Below are positions 24,607 through 36,600 of a DNA stretch of 64,000 bases, one piece after another. The notes beneath the pieces were generated by a model, which saw only the letters and a list, made by a program, of their open reading frames with translations, did no database searches and was not told where the DNA came from. Origin of the DNA: Brachynemurus nebulosus (Eukaryota > Arthropoda > Insecta > Neuroptera > Myrmeleontidae). Each line of letters begins with the position of its first letter. Position 1 is the first letter of the stretch. The position numbers and the translations under genes are program-made. Location of the stretch: the NCBI GenBank assembly GCA_035578155.1, contig JAPWDM010000005.1, positions 43,536,454-43,600,453 of the forward strand. Reading direction: 5' to 3'.

Positions 24607-26521
24607 CGGCTAAATCTCATCTTGTTGGGTGTATAATAAAGTTTTATGATTGAACCCAAATCACAGCAGGAGAGATCGTTTACTTTTTGCAAAACGAAAA
24701 AAGTCCCTTTGAAAATCAATACATGTGTAGGTATACTAATGTATTATCTTTATGTGCGTACCAGGTGTTACAAATTATTCATCTAGTAAAAATTGACCTA
24801 CTAAAATAAATATATTTGTAATAAATTTCATATACGTAATTAACTTACTTTAATTAATTATAATTGTATAAATAGTATTAAGAAAAACTGCTAAAATCAC
24901 ATTAATGATTTGTTGCTAATAATATAATTTAGCAAGATAAGTATGTACTTATTTGATTTGTTAAAAGAGGTAATATTATTTTTAAATTGAATTAGTACCT
25001 ATTTTTGAATTCTTAGTTGAAGTTTTCCGAAATATACCTAATAAATAATTTGCTGTAAATTATCAAACAATTACATATATCATAAATTAAATAAGTAATA
25101 TGGTAATTTACAATATTTAATATAAGGATCGTATTTTAAATTTTTTATTCTTAACTCAGAATGTGGAAACTTGTAATGTAGAATATACTCTATACCACCA
25201 ACCACATAAATATGATACATATGTAAATATAATTCCATGCATCAAATTAATGTAGTTAGCGGCTCGTAGAGATAGGTAGATGTAGGAAATAAATGGATAT
25301 GTAATAAGGAAGTATGGTAATTAAACAGGATAAAAATAATTTACGGCATTAATAAAGTCAGAAAATAGCTCCTCATTTGTAACGTGAAGACTTACAAAAA
25401 CGGGACAGTACTACCCTTACCAATATTATTCTGGATTTTGTAAAACCCGGGACCACCATTATTACGGATTGCTGGAGGGGTTACAAAACAAATATCCTAG
25501 AAAATTTAGGATTTACGCACTTTACGGTGAACCACAACGAAAATTTTGTGAACCCTCTTAATCCTAACATTCACACTCAAAATATAGAATCTAACTGGTC
25601 GAAAATTAAGAGGGACATGAGACGAAGGATTGGAAGGATGTCCAGTTCAAAAACTGAAACTTATTTAGTAGAATATATGTGGAGAAGTCTTCACGTTACA
25701 AATGAGGAGCTATTTTCTGACTTTATTAATGCCGTAAATTATTTTTATCCTGTTTAATTACCATACTTCCTTATTACATATCCATTTATTTCCTACATCT
25801 ACCTATCCTGTTATTCATTCACTATTTTTTCCAAATATTTTTGACAATTGACAAGGCTCTACGAGCCGCTAACTACATTAATTTGATGCATGGAATTATA
25901 TTTACATATGTATCATATTTATGTGGTTGGTGGTATAGAGTATATTCTACATTACAAGTTTCCACATTCTGAGTTAAGAATAAAAAATTTAAAATACGAT
26001 CCTTATATTAAATATTGTAAATTACCATATTACTTATTTAATTTATGATATATGTAATTGTTTGATAATTTACAGCAAATTATTTATTAGGTATATTTCG
26101 GAAAACTTCAACTAAGAATTCAAAAATAGGTACTAATTCAATTTAAAAATAATATTACCTCTTTTAACAAATCAAATAGGTACATACTTATCTTGCTAAA
26201 TTATATTATTAGCAACAAATCATTAATGTGATTTTAGCAGTTTTTCTTAATACTATTTATACAATTATAATTAATTAAAGTAAGTTAATTACGTATATGA
26301 AATTTATTACAAATATATTTATTTTAGTAGGTCAATTTTTACTAGATGAATAATTTGTAACACCTGGTACGCACATAAAGATAATACATTAGTATACCTA
26401 CACATGTATTGATTTTCAAAGGGACTTTTTTCGTTTTGCAAAAAGTAAACGATCTCTCCTGCTGTGATTTGGGTTCAATCATAAAACTTGATTATACACC
26501 CAACAAGATGAGATTTAGCCG
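24607..26521. mobile_element. Merlin/ISXO2-like derivative with about 790-bp inverted arms
   Basis: The left arm 24607-25393 and right arm 25685-26521 are reverse complements, almost perfect by eye. The right arm is longer only by a 50-bp block (25808-25857); without it both arms are 787 bp. The spacer (25394-25684) and the start of the right arm carry an open transposase fragment on the plus strand. The outer ends are cggctaaatctc and gagatttagccg, both flanked by TTTTTT in direct orientation, which could be a short target duplication. The structure is the 3' part of a transposon duplicated head to head around its own coding region. A transcript across it would fold into a long hairpin. Confidence 0.85.
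25392..25757 (+). pseudogene. C-terminal fragment of an ISXO2-like (IS1595/Merlin) transposase
   Basis: The reading frame is open from the inner edge of the left arm to the stop at 25755-25757, about 120 residues. It contains GTTIITDCWRGY, THFTVNHNENFV and NIHTQNIESNW, the pattern around the second acidic residue and the conserved HTQ..IE motif of ISXO2-like DDE transposases, which in eukaryotes form the Merlin superfamily. The N-terminal part with the first catalytic aspartate is missing because the left arm replaces it, so the protein cannot be active. The last 24 codons lie in the duplicated arm. A methionine-initiated frame would start only at 25527, well inside the domain. Confidence 0.85.
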
Positions 26522-26745
26522 TTTTTTCTCTTTAGGTACTTTAAAGCAATCTATACAGAATTAATGTGAAATAATTATTATTTTGGAATCGAAATATTTT
26601 ATCACAGTAATAAAAATCGTAATATTGTGGAAATGTGATTACTGCTTGTAAGAACAGAACAAAAAAATATTTAAAAAAAATATACTTTTTTTATATACAT
26701 ATATTTATGTCCAACGTATAGTATACTGAGTCACCGTCACCACAC

Positions 26746-26818
26746 GTCCCTGTAGCGCAGAGGATAGCGCGTTGGACTTCTAATCCAAAGGTCGCGGGTT
26801 CGATCCCCGCCAGGGATG
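26746..26818 (+). tRNA. tRNA-Arg(UCU)
   Basis: The 73-nt cloverleaf has an acceptor stem GTCCCTG / CAGGGAT (with one G-U pair), a D arm containing the A box TAGCGCAGAGGATAGCG, an anticodon stem TTGGA/TCCAA with loop CTTCTAA (anticodon TCT at 26779-26781), and a T arm with B box GGTTCGATCCC. The discriminator base is G and no intron is present. CCA is not encoded, as expected in a nuclear gene. A short T stretch follows downstream (about 26827). Confidence 0.96.
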
Positions 26819-28056
26819 CATCCAAAATTTTATATTTATTATAATAATTATGAAAATCATTCGCAAAGAATAAATTTGCGTGTTTTTTGTGACACCGTAT
26901 AATTTATTATATCATTGTTAAAAATGACTATAATCTGAAAATTGTTTTTATTAACGTGCTGTTTTGTTATTCTTATTAATTTAAAATAAAGTAATCACTA
27001 CGTGATGTTCAATGTCATTGTAAAAAAATAAAATGACAATGAAAAAACTATACAAACTGTTGTTTTGAAAGTGAAAAATTAATAACAAATGAATTATAAA
27101 TAAGTAGTCAGTTAACACCGTTGAAATGTTTTTGAAAGATTACAGACGATACAAGTTATGAGGGTGTGATAGGTATTGTCTTGCGCAACACATGCGCAAA
27201 AGATATAAAATTTGAAAATGTCACCAATTACCGTGTGCGCACTACGCACCCATGTGCACTACTAAACCGTGTCAACGCATTTGTTACATATTTAAATTTT
27301 TATTAAAATATATTTGCCTGGTTTAATGTTGCACATGCGTAGTACGAGAAAGGAACTGTCCGAAAATCTACACTTACATGTATTAGGTATTTCTGATAAT
27401 TAATTTTAAATTTTCCAACAAAAAACAGTATTTTGAACTAAAATATCACTGTATTTACTTTTATTTTATTTGAGGATATAAAATTTTAAGGACAAAATAT
27501 AAACAAAACAAAAATTCAACTTTTTAATACTTTCAAATTTATTAAAATTTAATTAATAATTACAGATTAATATAAAAAATAATCCATCCGATATTTAGTA
27601 GTTTATTTTCTTTTTTTTAAATTAATAACATGAAATTAGCAAAAAAAAAAAAATTGATATTAATAATGATAATTAAATAAAAATTAGAACAACAAAAAAC
27701 AATATTTACATAAAGCAATATAACGAATAAATAATGTAACAAGAGAGCAATAAGGTATATAGCACATAATACATAATTATATCTACTTAATAATAAAATT
27801 TGCTTATAAAATATCAGATAACAATGTATTAGACGTAAGTATCAGTTACAAATAATTGCAGATGGTTAACAATAGGACAAAAGTATAGATTATACGTAGA
27901 TATTTTGATTACTTCATCGACTTCGTGTTAAGATTATATACTATAGTTATAGATTTATTTTTTTTACAAAGTATTATATTAAACGATTATTAGCGGAATG
28001 ATTGTTATAGATAAATCATTGTTATAGATAAAAACCCTTAACAAGAAATACTTACA
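26819..28056. other. Gene-free interval after the tRNA
   Basis: The interval is AT-rich with no exon recognised. A GC-richer patch near 27180-27350 has several ATGCGCA/TGCGCA motifs (ttgcgcaacacatgcgcaaa; gcacatgcgtag) that resemble NRF-1-type sites, but no adjoining gene was found to support a promoter call. Confidence 0.35.
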
Positions 28057-28806
28057 CAGTTAACCCTTTTTTATGCGGTGGATAGGGACCGCATACAAGC
28101 GCATATACAAGGGTGGGGAGGGGGGGGTCAAGGGGTCATGCCCCACCCCTCCGAGAATTAAAAATATACACTAGATATTATTTAATTTTAAACACCATAT
28201 CGGTAAATTTACCAGCTGACGTTTTTTTTTTTTTTTTGTTCGTCAGAAGTAGTTATAGAAGTTTAATTTATTATTATTTTTTGGTAATTTTGTGTTACAA
28301 AAATTTTTTTAGTTCGATTATTTTCCGCGTAACCCCCCCCCCCCCCTCCAAGAACCTCGGCTGTATACGCCCCTGACCGCATAAAAAAAATCGCACAAAA
28401 AAATATATTCAAAAATATCATAAATAGCTACAAAAAGATTAGTTCGGTTCAGGTTGTAAAAAAAAAACTTTTTTTATGCGGTTGATCGGGACCGCATAAA
28501 AAAAGTTTCATCGAAAATCATCGAAAATACATAATTCAAAACGCTCAAAACCTCACAATTTCAATAGAAGTTGCTTTTCTATACAAGATAAAGCCTTAAT
28601 TTACACGTAGAAACATTTTATTTCATTTTTATAATATTATGAAAATTTTGAAAAATACATCTGTAAAAAAATTAAATGATTTTGATTCATATTACGCATT
28701 TTAATGGCCATTTTTTTTAAAAAACGCATAAAAGAAATCGCACAAAAAACAAACCGCACAAAAAAAGACCGCATAAAAAAAGACCGCATAAAAAGAGGTT
28801 CAGCTG
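28057..28806 (-). mobile_element. pogo/mariner-like element interrupted by a hAT MITE
   Basis: The right terminus reads gaggttcagctg followed by TA; the left terminus reads CAGTTAACCCTTTTTTATG. Internal motifs gaccgcataaaaaaa and ccgcacaaaaaa are repeated near the right end. Its body from 28384 onward matches 13119-13610 in reverse. A hAT element (28096-28375) sits near its left end. No transposase frame remains. Confidence 0.7.
28096..28375. mobile_element. 280-bp hAT MITE with exact 8-bp target duplication
   Basis: The duplication ACCGCATA lies at 28088-28095 and 28376-28383. The termini are CAAGCGCATATACAAGGG at the left and ctgtatacgcccctg at the right, consistent with a CAGGGGCGTATACAGC-type hAT terminus. 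Runs of G and C lie just inside both ends. The same family inserted at 35745-36730. The 87-codon frame on the plus strand across it is a by-product of the repeat. Confidence 0.88.
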
Positions 28807-30363
28807 TATGTTTCATTTTGTAAAAACCGTAAATACGGTAAATACTTTGGCGACTGTATAAATGGCCTCTAGGGATATAGGACAGTATGAGTAATTCAAA
28901 AGCGAATTATTATCGTAAGGATTTTGTAGAAGATAATTGCCGTAAAAGTGTGGTAACCAAGTAACCAAATGCAAATCGTAAAACTAGACTATCAAAATAA
29001 ATATTTAGTTTTCTAAAGTAGACAGAAATACGTTATAAGTACTATTATTACTATTATTAGGAAACAAAAAATTTCTGTGAATAATCTATAAATTTTACAT
29101 ATTTTTTCTATTTCCTTTATCTTATCGGTTAGTACGTATATAAATAACGTGATGACGTTAATAAATGATTAGATCATATTTTGTTATTTGTATATTTTAT
29201 AGAAATCCAAACTAAAAAAAATATTGTCAAACAATCTTATTTTTAGCATGAATAAAACTAAGGTTTTTTTATTTTTTAACAATATGAAATCTAAGGCACG
29301 TATTGCTATGTTTATTAACTGAAACGGCTGAAAGCTGAAACGTATCATAACTGATCTTGTATTGATCACAATTAAGATTAACTGCAATAATTTAATGTTC
29401 GATCAACAGATGGCATCCACTGATATGTACATAATTGTTAGAGTCCCTATAATAAATATCTATTGTTATACAATAATTGTTATAATTATAATAATAGTTT
29501 TAAATTATACAGTATGTTATGGCTTTATTACCTATTTGAAAATTTTAATTACTGTTTCTAAAACTAATGTAACACTCATTAAATGTTTATATCATTTTCT
29601 ATCCTGACTATACATTTTTACTTGATGCTAAAGGACACCTGTAAGTTTAATACTGAAAAAAATTACAAATCTTGAGAAATTAATAATAAATTTTCATGCA
29701 AATCATTTATTTTATGTAAAATAAATAAGTTCAAAGTTTTAAAATCTTATTTTTTTAGTTTTATTGATAAAAGCCCATTTAATTCTGATAATAAAAGCTA
29801 TGATATTATATTCTTAATATGAAATGACTTCGCGCAAAAAAAAATTGATATTAAAGTGAAAATTATAATCCATAATACGCTCATTATAATTTTTGTATAA
29901 TTAACGTATTAATTAATTAACATAAACAATAAATAAATTATGTATTCTTCTTCTGTGTAGTAAAAATGAACTGTATGTGCTGTAATGCATCTTATTCTTA
30001 CTCACTTGTAAATTGTATTTGCTATCTTTGTTAAATGGTGGTCGTGCAGGGATAAAGAAACGATCGGAGCGACACCAATCATTCATCACGACAACTAAAA
30101 ACTAGTCCGAAAGCGTCCTAGTTCATAGAACTGTCATAATTGTCAACAAAATCATTAAAAAAAAGTGTAAAAATTTCAATGTTTAAAATTAAAAATCATT
30201 TGCATTAATTGAAAAAATCGTGTAAAAATGTTTTGTGATAAGATGATGTATTCTGAACACTGTTAAATTGTGTTATTTTTATTTTAAAAGAAATAGTTAC
30301 TAAAAGTGGACTCGCCCAAGTGTTAGTTTTGTGTACTTATATTGTTTCTATTTGTATATTTAA
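28807..30363. other. Gene-free interval upstream of Maf1
   Basis: The interval is AT-rich with no exon recognised. The short frames near 29184-29607 are low-complexity hydrophobic translations without family resemblance. Confidence 0.35.
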
Positions 30364-30518
30364 AGCAGCTTCCACATTCTCGCCGAAGTTGGACGAAGTA
30401 GTTCCTCGCGAGGTTGGCCGAGGCATAAGAATAGCATTGAAACACCAACCGCGAGGCACAACGAAATGACCCTCTACATTCTCGACTCGTCCAACCTCGG
30501 CGAGAATGTGGAAGCTGC
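30364..30518. mobile_element. 155-bp MITE flanked by TTAA
   Basis: Terminal inverted repeats of about 36 bp begin GCAGCTTCCACATTCTCGCC and are repeated in reverse complement at the right end. TTAA lies at 30360-30363 and 30519-30522, the target used by piggyBac-type transposases. It is markedly GC-richer than its surroundings. It lies about 0.5 kb upstream of the Maf1 start codon. The piggyBac assignment rests on the TTAA flank alone. Confidence 0.75.
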
Positions 30519-31035
30519 TTAACGCGACCTTGAGACTTGTTTGTGCACAACAAAAGGGATAAAAACAATAATAAGAAAAACTGTTTTTGTACAACTTAGT
30601 TTTGTTTTACCGTTTTGGACAATTTCTAGGTGTTCTGTAATGTACCCAGGAAATCAATCGATCATTGTTGAATCATCGAATTTGAATTTGAATAGTCAAA
30701 ATATAATACCCACAGCCGAATTTAGTTTTGTACACTGTAAAAGAAAAGGTATTTTTATACACCCCGACACAATGTTTACAAACTTTGTTGCCTCATACTG
30801 TTCACAAAATATACAAAATACATGGAGAAGTTTGCCGAAATCAAGATATAATTATTAAACGATTACGTTTCAAGTAATCGTCTAAAAAAATCGCATCGCT
30901 AAAGAGCAAAAATATTGTACTATTTAACAAACAACACTGATCTGGTTTTTGTCAAACGAAAAAAAATAAGTTTTTTGTCCCAAATAATTTTAATAAGGCT
31001 ACTTTTAAGTTTTTAATAAGTAATAAAGAAAAAAA

Positions 31036-33587
31036 ATGAAGCTATTAGAGAGCTCTCGTTTTGAGGCCATCAACAATGGATTATGTATCGAAACAGGCGA
31101 CAGTAATATTCGCGGTCGCATTGAAAGCTATTCGTGCAAAATGGCCGGGAATGATAAGGCGCTGTATAAACGATTTCACGCCGAACAGCGTCCGCACGAT
31201 TTACAAGCGTTATCGCCACCGGAAGGTCTCAGTCCTGGACGTTCAACATATAGGTAAGATTTTCCATCTTGAAGAGTTTTTATAATAATTATTAAACTGG
31301 ATTGGCTGGGACTTGAATCCAATAAAAAAAGTTTTTATATTGTTGTTATTACAGTAAGATCAAAAACTAGGTTTAGATCAGGGTCATTTTTTTAATTTTT
31401 TAACCTTTCTGTTTGTCTCTTATAAACAACAGACCCGTTGCCAAGAAATATCAATTTTTTAATAAATAATAAACTAATTTTTTTTATTTTATTTCTGCAA
31501 TATTTTATTCGTTTTTATTATGTTTAAATTAAATTACGTAAATTTTTATTAAACTATGCTTTTTTTATTTAAATAATTATGAAACTATCTAATAAAGTAA
31601 GAAATATTTTATACAGGTAGCCCCCGAAGAACACGGTACTCGAAGAACACGGGTACCTTCCCCCGAATGGGGAATTTGACTAATTTTAGAAAACTATTTT
31701 AAAATACGCATATTTATGTATTATGCACGTGATATTTTTTGCTAAATAAAATATTTGTTTTATTATTGTAAATAATTGTATTGGTGTTTAAAATATTTAT
31801 TGTAGATAATTTAACTTTGTGAAAATTCGTAATAATTAAGTATGGTGAAATATTTAAATACCTAATTTGTTAGGGTGTCTACACAATCAATGAAATAAGG
31901 AATAAGAAATAAGTGTGCCATCTAGTGACGTTGAGTGGAACTTTAACGTAACTGCTCATAGATAAAAATATGTAGGTACTTTTGTACGTCAAAATTCATG
32001 ATTTTTTTCACTTTAGTGACAAAAAAAGTCATCACGAACGTTATTTTTTCATGAATTTTGATGTACAAAATTACCTAAATACATATACCTATGGGCAGTT
32101 ACGTTAAAGTTCCATTCAACGTCACTAGATGGCATACTTCTTATTCCTTATTTCTTATTTCTTATTCCTTATTTCATTGATTATGTATGACCCATTAGTT
32201 TTCACTTATAACTAAAATGTACTTCTATGAGCTAGCTTTCGATTGATTTAACCATCTTCAGAATAATTATGACAATTTAACTCATGTGTATTAAGTCTCA
32301 TAAGAATATTGTAGTTTTTCCACTTTTACCATGGAAAAAAAGTTAAGAAAGATTTTTACAGCGAAAAAAATGGTACAGAACATTTCCTTAGTTATTTAAT
32401 TGTAGACAAACACGATAAAAACGAAACAAAAATTCGTACTGGTAAATCTAATTGATTTCAGAACCATAGTAACAATGTATTAAATAATAATATGAATTAT
32501 ACTAATTTATTTTATTCGTTAAATTGTCTTACTTGAGTTTTATATATTTTTTTTCTTTGAATAAATTTGTGTTTTCTACAACTCACATTTCTTGCCTAAA
32601 AGCAGTTTAACTCCAAGAACTGTCAACCCAAAAACGCTTCAGCTTCGCTGTCGCGTTTTTGTTAGTTGACAGTTCTTCTCGTTAAATTGTTAGGCAACAA
32701 ATTTTCGTTAAACAAACCCAAATTTATTCGAAAAAATACAAACCTCTTGTGTAATAACAAGTGATAAAATATTTAATTTGTCAATTTTCATTTAATACTG
32801 ACAAATTAAATATTTCACCACAATTATTCGCAAGATGGTTAAATCAATCGAAACTTAGTTCGTAGAAATACGATAAATTAAATATTTCATCATAATGTTT
32901 AAAATATCAATATTAAAGCATCTTATTTCAAATATTTTATTCCTGAAACTCTTTAATTTTACATTATCTTCTTTAAAAACTAATACTTTAGCCAGAAAAG
33001 CTCAAAAATTTCGGCTCTTGTCCAACAAAATAATATGTTTATAATAAAAATAAATATATTTTTATTTTTTCTATTAAGTTAAATGAAAAAAGCGTATTTT
33101 TAGAACACCTTTAGTAAATAAAAATAGTCATAATGCGATAATAATAATCTGGTTAGGTCAATCACCGCTCAGTTGTAAGTCTGTTTATTATAGCTAGGAA
33201 CTTGTAGGTGCTGAACTGAACCGCTTACGTTAATAACCGTTCATCAAATCAACATGAAACTGTAAAATATATTTGCATATTTCAGTCGCAGCATTTCGGG
33301 TGATGAAGAAGGTCCATTATGCGATACCATAAGTCGTAGAACACTGTTCTATTTAATTGCAACATTAAATGCATCGTTTCAGCCCGATTATGATTTTTCT
33401 GACGCCAAGGTAACAAAAAAAAAAAAAAAAAAATGATTAACTTAAAGCCGCTATACCGGAACGCCATCGTATGTCCGAACAGTTTTGACATTTATGTATT
33501 AATGAAGTTATTTCTGAAAGAAACCTCTGATAACAAAAGTTATTACTAATAGAATGAGTAATTCTAATAGGTAACTCCTTACTTAAT

Positions 33588-33680
<93 letters not shown>

Positions 33681-36600
33681 TAAACAATTTTTGTTGAATA
33701 CAATATTTTGATCCTTTATTTACGTCTGATACTTAAACCATTCTATGTTTCCTACCTTGACGTCTTGACGTGTAGATGTCACTCTATATGTTATATTACT
33801 CATATTACACGTCTGTTTGTATATCGGTTCCCAACGTCTAGTGTCATTAATATTTCTCTGTTTGGATATAGATGTTGACATTTTGTAATAGAAAAACATT
33901 AATAAATAAAAATTTTTAGATTGTATTTTTTTAAAAACATATTCATTGGATTAAAAAAACTTTCTTTCATGCTTATTAAGAAAAAAAAATGGATGTTTAA
34001 TTTATTTGTCAATTTTTATAAACCAGTTTAATTACACACCTAAAAATAGTGTTCCGGTATAGGGGCTTTTACATTATCACTGAAAAAAAATTCTGAAAAA
34101 TTGATATAAATTTTAGAGTCATGAATTCAGTAAAGAACCATCACTCAATTGGGTGATTAATGCTGTTGATACAAATTTGAATGCAACGGCTGGCGAAGCG
34201 TTTCGTGGTCTGCGTCCGGCCCTATGGTCCGCAATCAATGATGAGATTAATTTGAGCGAGTGCGACATCTACTCGTACAATCCGGATTTCGTTAGCGATC
34301 CATTTACCGAGGATGGATGTCTTTGGTCGTTCAATTATTTCTTTTATAACAAGAAATTGAAGCGTATTGTATTCTTTTCTTGTCGAGCGATTAAGTAAGT
34401 TGGATTTTCGGGAAAAAATCATTACAATATTTTCCCCTGTGGAGGTTTATTTCAAAAATTGTACCGTTGAAAAATATTCATTTTTAGTGAATTTTCGAAT
34501 AGAAAATTTGTCAGCTATTGCGATAAGTGTCATGACGCGACTTGGGCTCGGGAATATGATAGAAATTTGTTTTGAGGTCCCTAGAAGCCGAAAGTGATAT
34601 TCACTAAAATTTATATATTATATGTATGTATTTATGTGTCCGCGCGATAACTCTCGAACGAAAGATCCTATTTTTATGAAATTTGGTGAAAATTATTTCA
34701 AACCCTTGGATGAGTTTTTCAGCCAGACATGTCCGATGCCGGAACATAGTTTTTTGGGCATTTTTCGTGTAAAAATTAGTTTTTGGCCAAAATTTTCCCA
34801 AGTTGAAAAGTTTTTACACCGTTGGAAAGAGGAGAAAAATCATATAAAAATGGTTTTTGAACCATTATTCTATGTAGACTGGTTTCCGAGAAAAACTCAT
34901 TTTTGTAAACAATTTAAAATTTTCAAACTTGAAAAATAAAAAGAGTAAATGTAAAAAAAAAATAGTTCAAGTGCATGTTAAATATGCATTAAATCAGGGT
35001 TTCGTAGTCAGTGCCTAGAGCTTTTCACAATGTTCTGAATAAAATATAGAAAATTTATTCTTATAATTTCTTTTGAAATGACTACGAAACGCTAATTTTT
35101 CGTGGCCCGGTAGTGGTATACATTTGGCAAATTTTTTGCAGCTACTGTGATATACTGTCGCAGCATTTTGCACAACCTAACGAATTTCCCAGGACTTACA
35201 TTTAAGAGAAAACTTTTGAATTCTGCACAAAATAAATCATTTTTGACGTACGTGTTTGAAGAACTCACCCAAGTGTATTTGAGACTTGGACTTCACTAGA
35301 CTGGGACGAGTTTGGGGTCGTTAGTGTAATACAGTAGAACCTCTGTCAACCGGACACCAGTGTCACGCAAAAATTTGTCCGGTTAACAGAGGTGTCCGCT
35401 TAACAAGGGCAGAGTAAATAATGTAGTATTCATAACTAATTTCTAATATTAATATTAATAGATTTGAGCGTTACTTTATGGTATTCCATATTTGTAAATA
35501 ATAAACAAATATTTTACTTTGCAAAATACCACTTTTATTTTTGAAACTGTGACAATATTGTTTCGAACCGTTAGTTCATTTTCAAACAGAATTGAATTTT
35601 GAGAATTGAACATTCTGTTTGAAAATGAACTAACGGTTCGAAATAATATTGTCACAGTTTCAAAAATAAAAGTGGTATTTTGCAAAGTAAAATATTTGCT
35701 TATTATTTACTAATTTCTAAATTCAAATCAATTTTATGAACGAACAGGAGTGTATACAGCCAAGTCTCGTAGGGGGGGGGGGATCACGCGGAAAATAATA
35801 GTACTAAAAAATTTCTGAAACAAAGTTAACAAAAAAAATAATAAATTGGACTTCTTCTATACCAGTGTTTTTCAACCTTTTTCATGGCGCGACTCCCCTA
35901 GTATGGAAAAAAAGGTTCGCAACCCCCTAAAATAGAAAAATATTTCGCAACCCCTACCCTCTGCTATTTCTAACTTTTATTCTATGTTCGAATCCGTTTA
36001 TCATATTTTCAGTTAGGTGTCAATTAAATATATACGTAACAAAGAATTTTAAACAGGCATATTTTTATATCGACATCGAAGTTGACGACTTATAGTAGCT
36101 TCTGAACGCGCGCGTGACTTGTTTGAGCGAGATCTAGCGCGATGTGATGAGCGCTGCGTGGAGCATCAGGCGAGTAAAGGATGGCACTTTTGAATTCTTT
36201 AAATTGTGAATTCGCTTTGAATTGTGTTTAAATTTATTGAACTGACTTGTTTGTTTAGTAGTTGCTCACTGTCTTTTATTGTTTAATATCCAAAATTCTG
36301 TGCTCATAGTAATTATTGAAAATGGATGAGTTTCGGGAAAGACTTGCACAGCCGTCAACTTCAAGTTCCAATGAGAGTAATGAAACAAAAGCAAAGAAAA
36401 AGCGTCTATATGACGACAATTATTTAAAACTCGGATTTACTGTTATTGAAAATAAGCCACAGTTATTTGTTTTGAAATTTTATGAAGCGAAAGTATGAAA
36501 CCATTACATTAATGTAACCTTTAATTAACCTTTTCTTTATTAAATATTATATATTTAATTAGAGTGGTTTTATTATTAAAGTAACTGCGACCCCCCAGGG

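Noticed and set aside
28113..28376. 87-codon plus-strand frame across the hAT MITE
   Set aside because: It begins and ends at the MITE boundaries and reads through its G/C runs; it is a by-product of the repeat.
30541..30858. 105-codon frame upstream of Maf1
   Set aside because: There is no family resemblance and no splice continuation into Maf1 exon 1 that keeps phase; more likely 5' flank or UTR.
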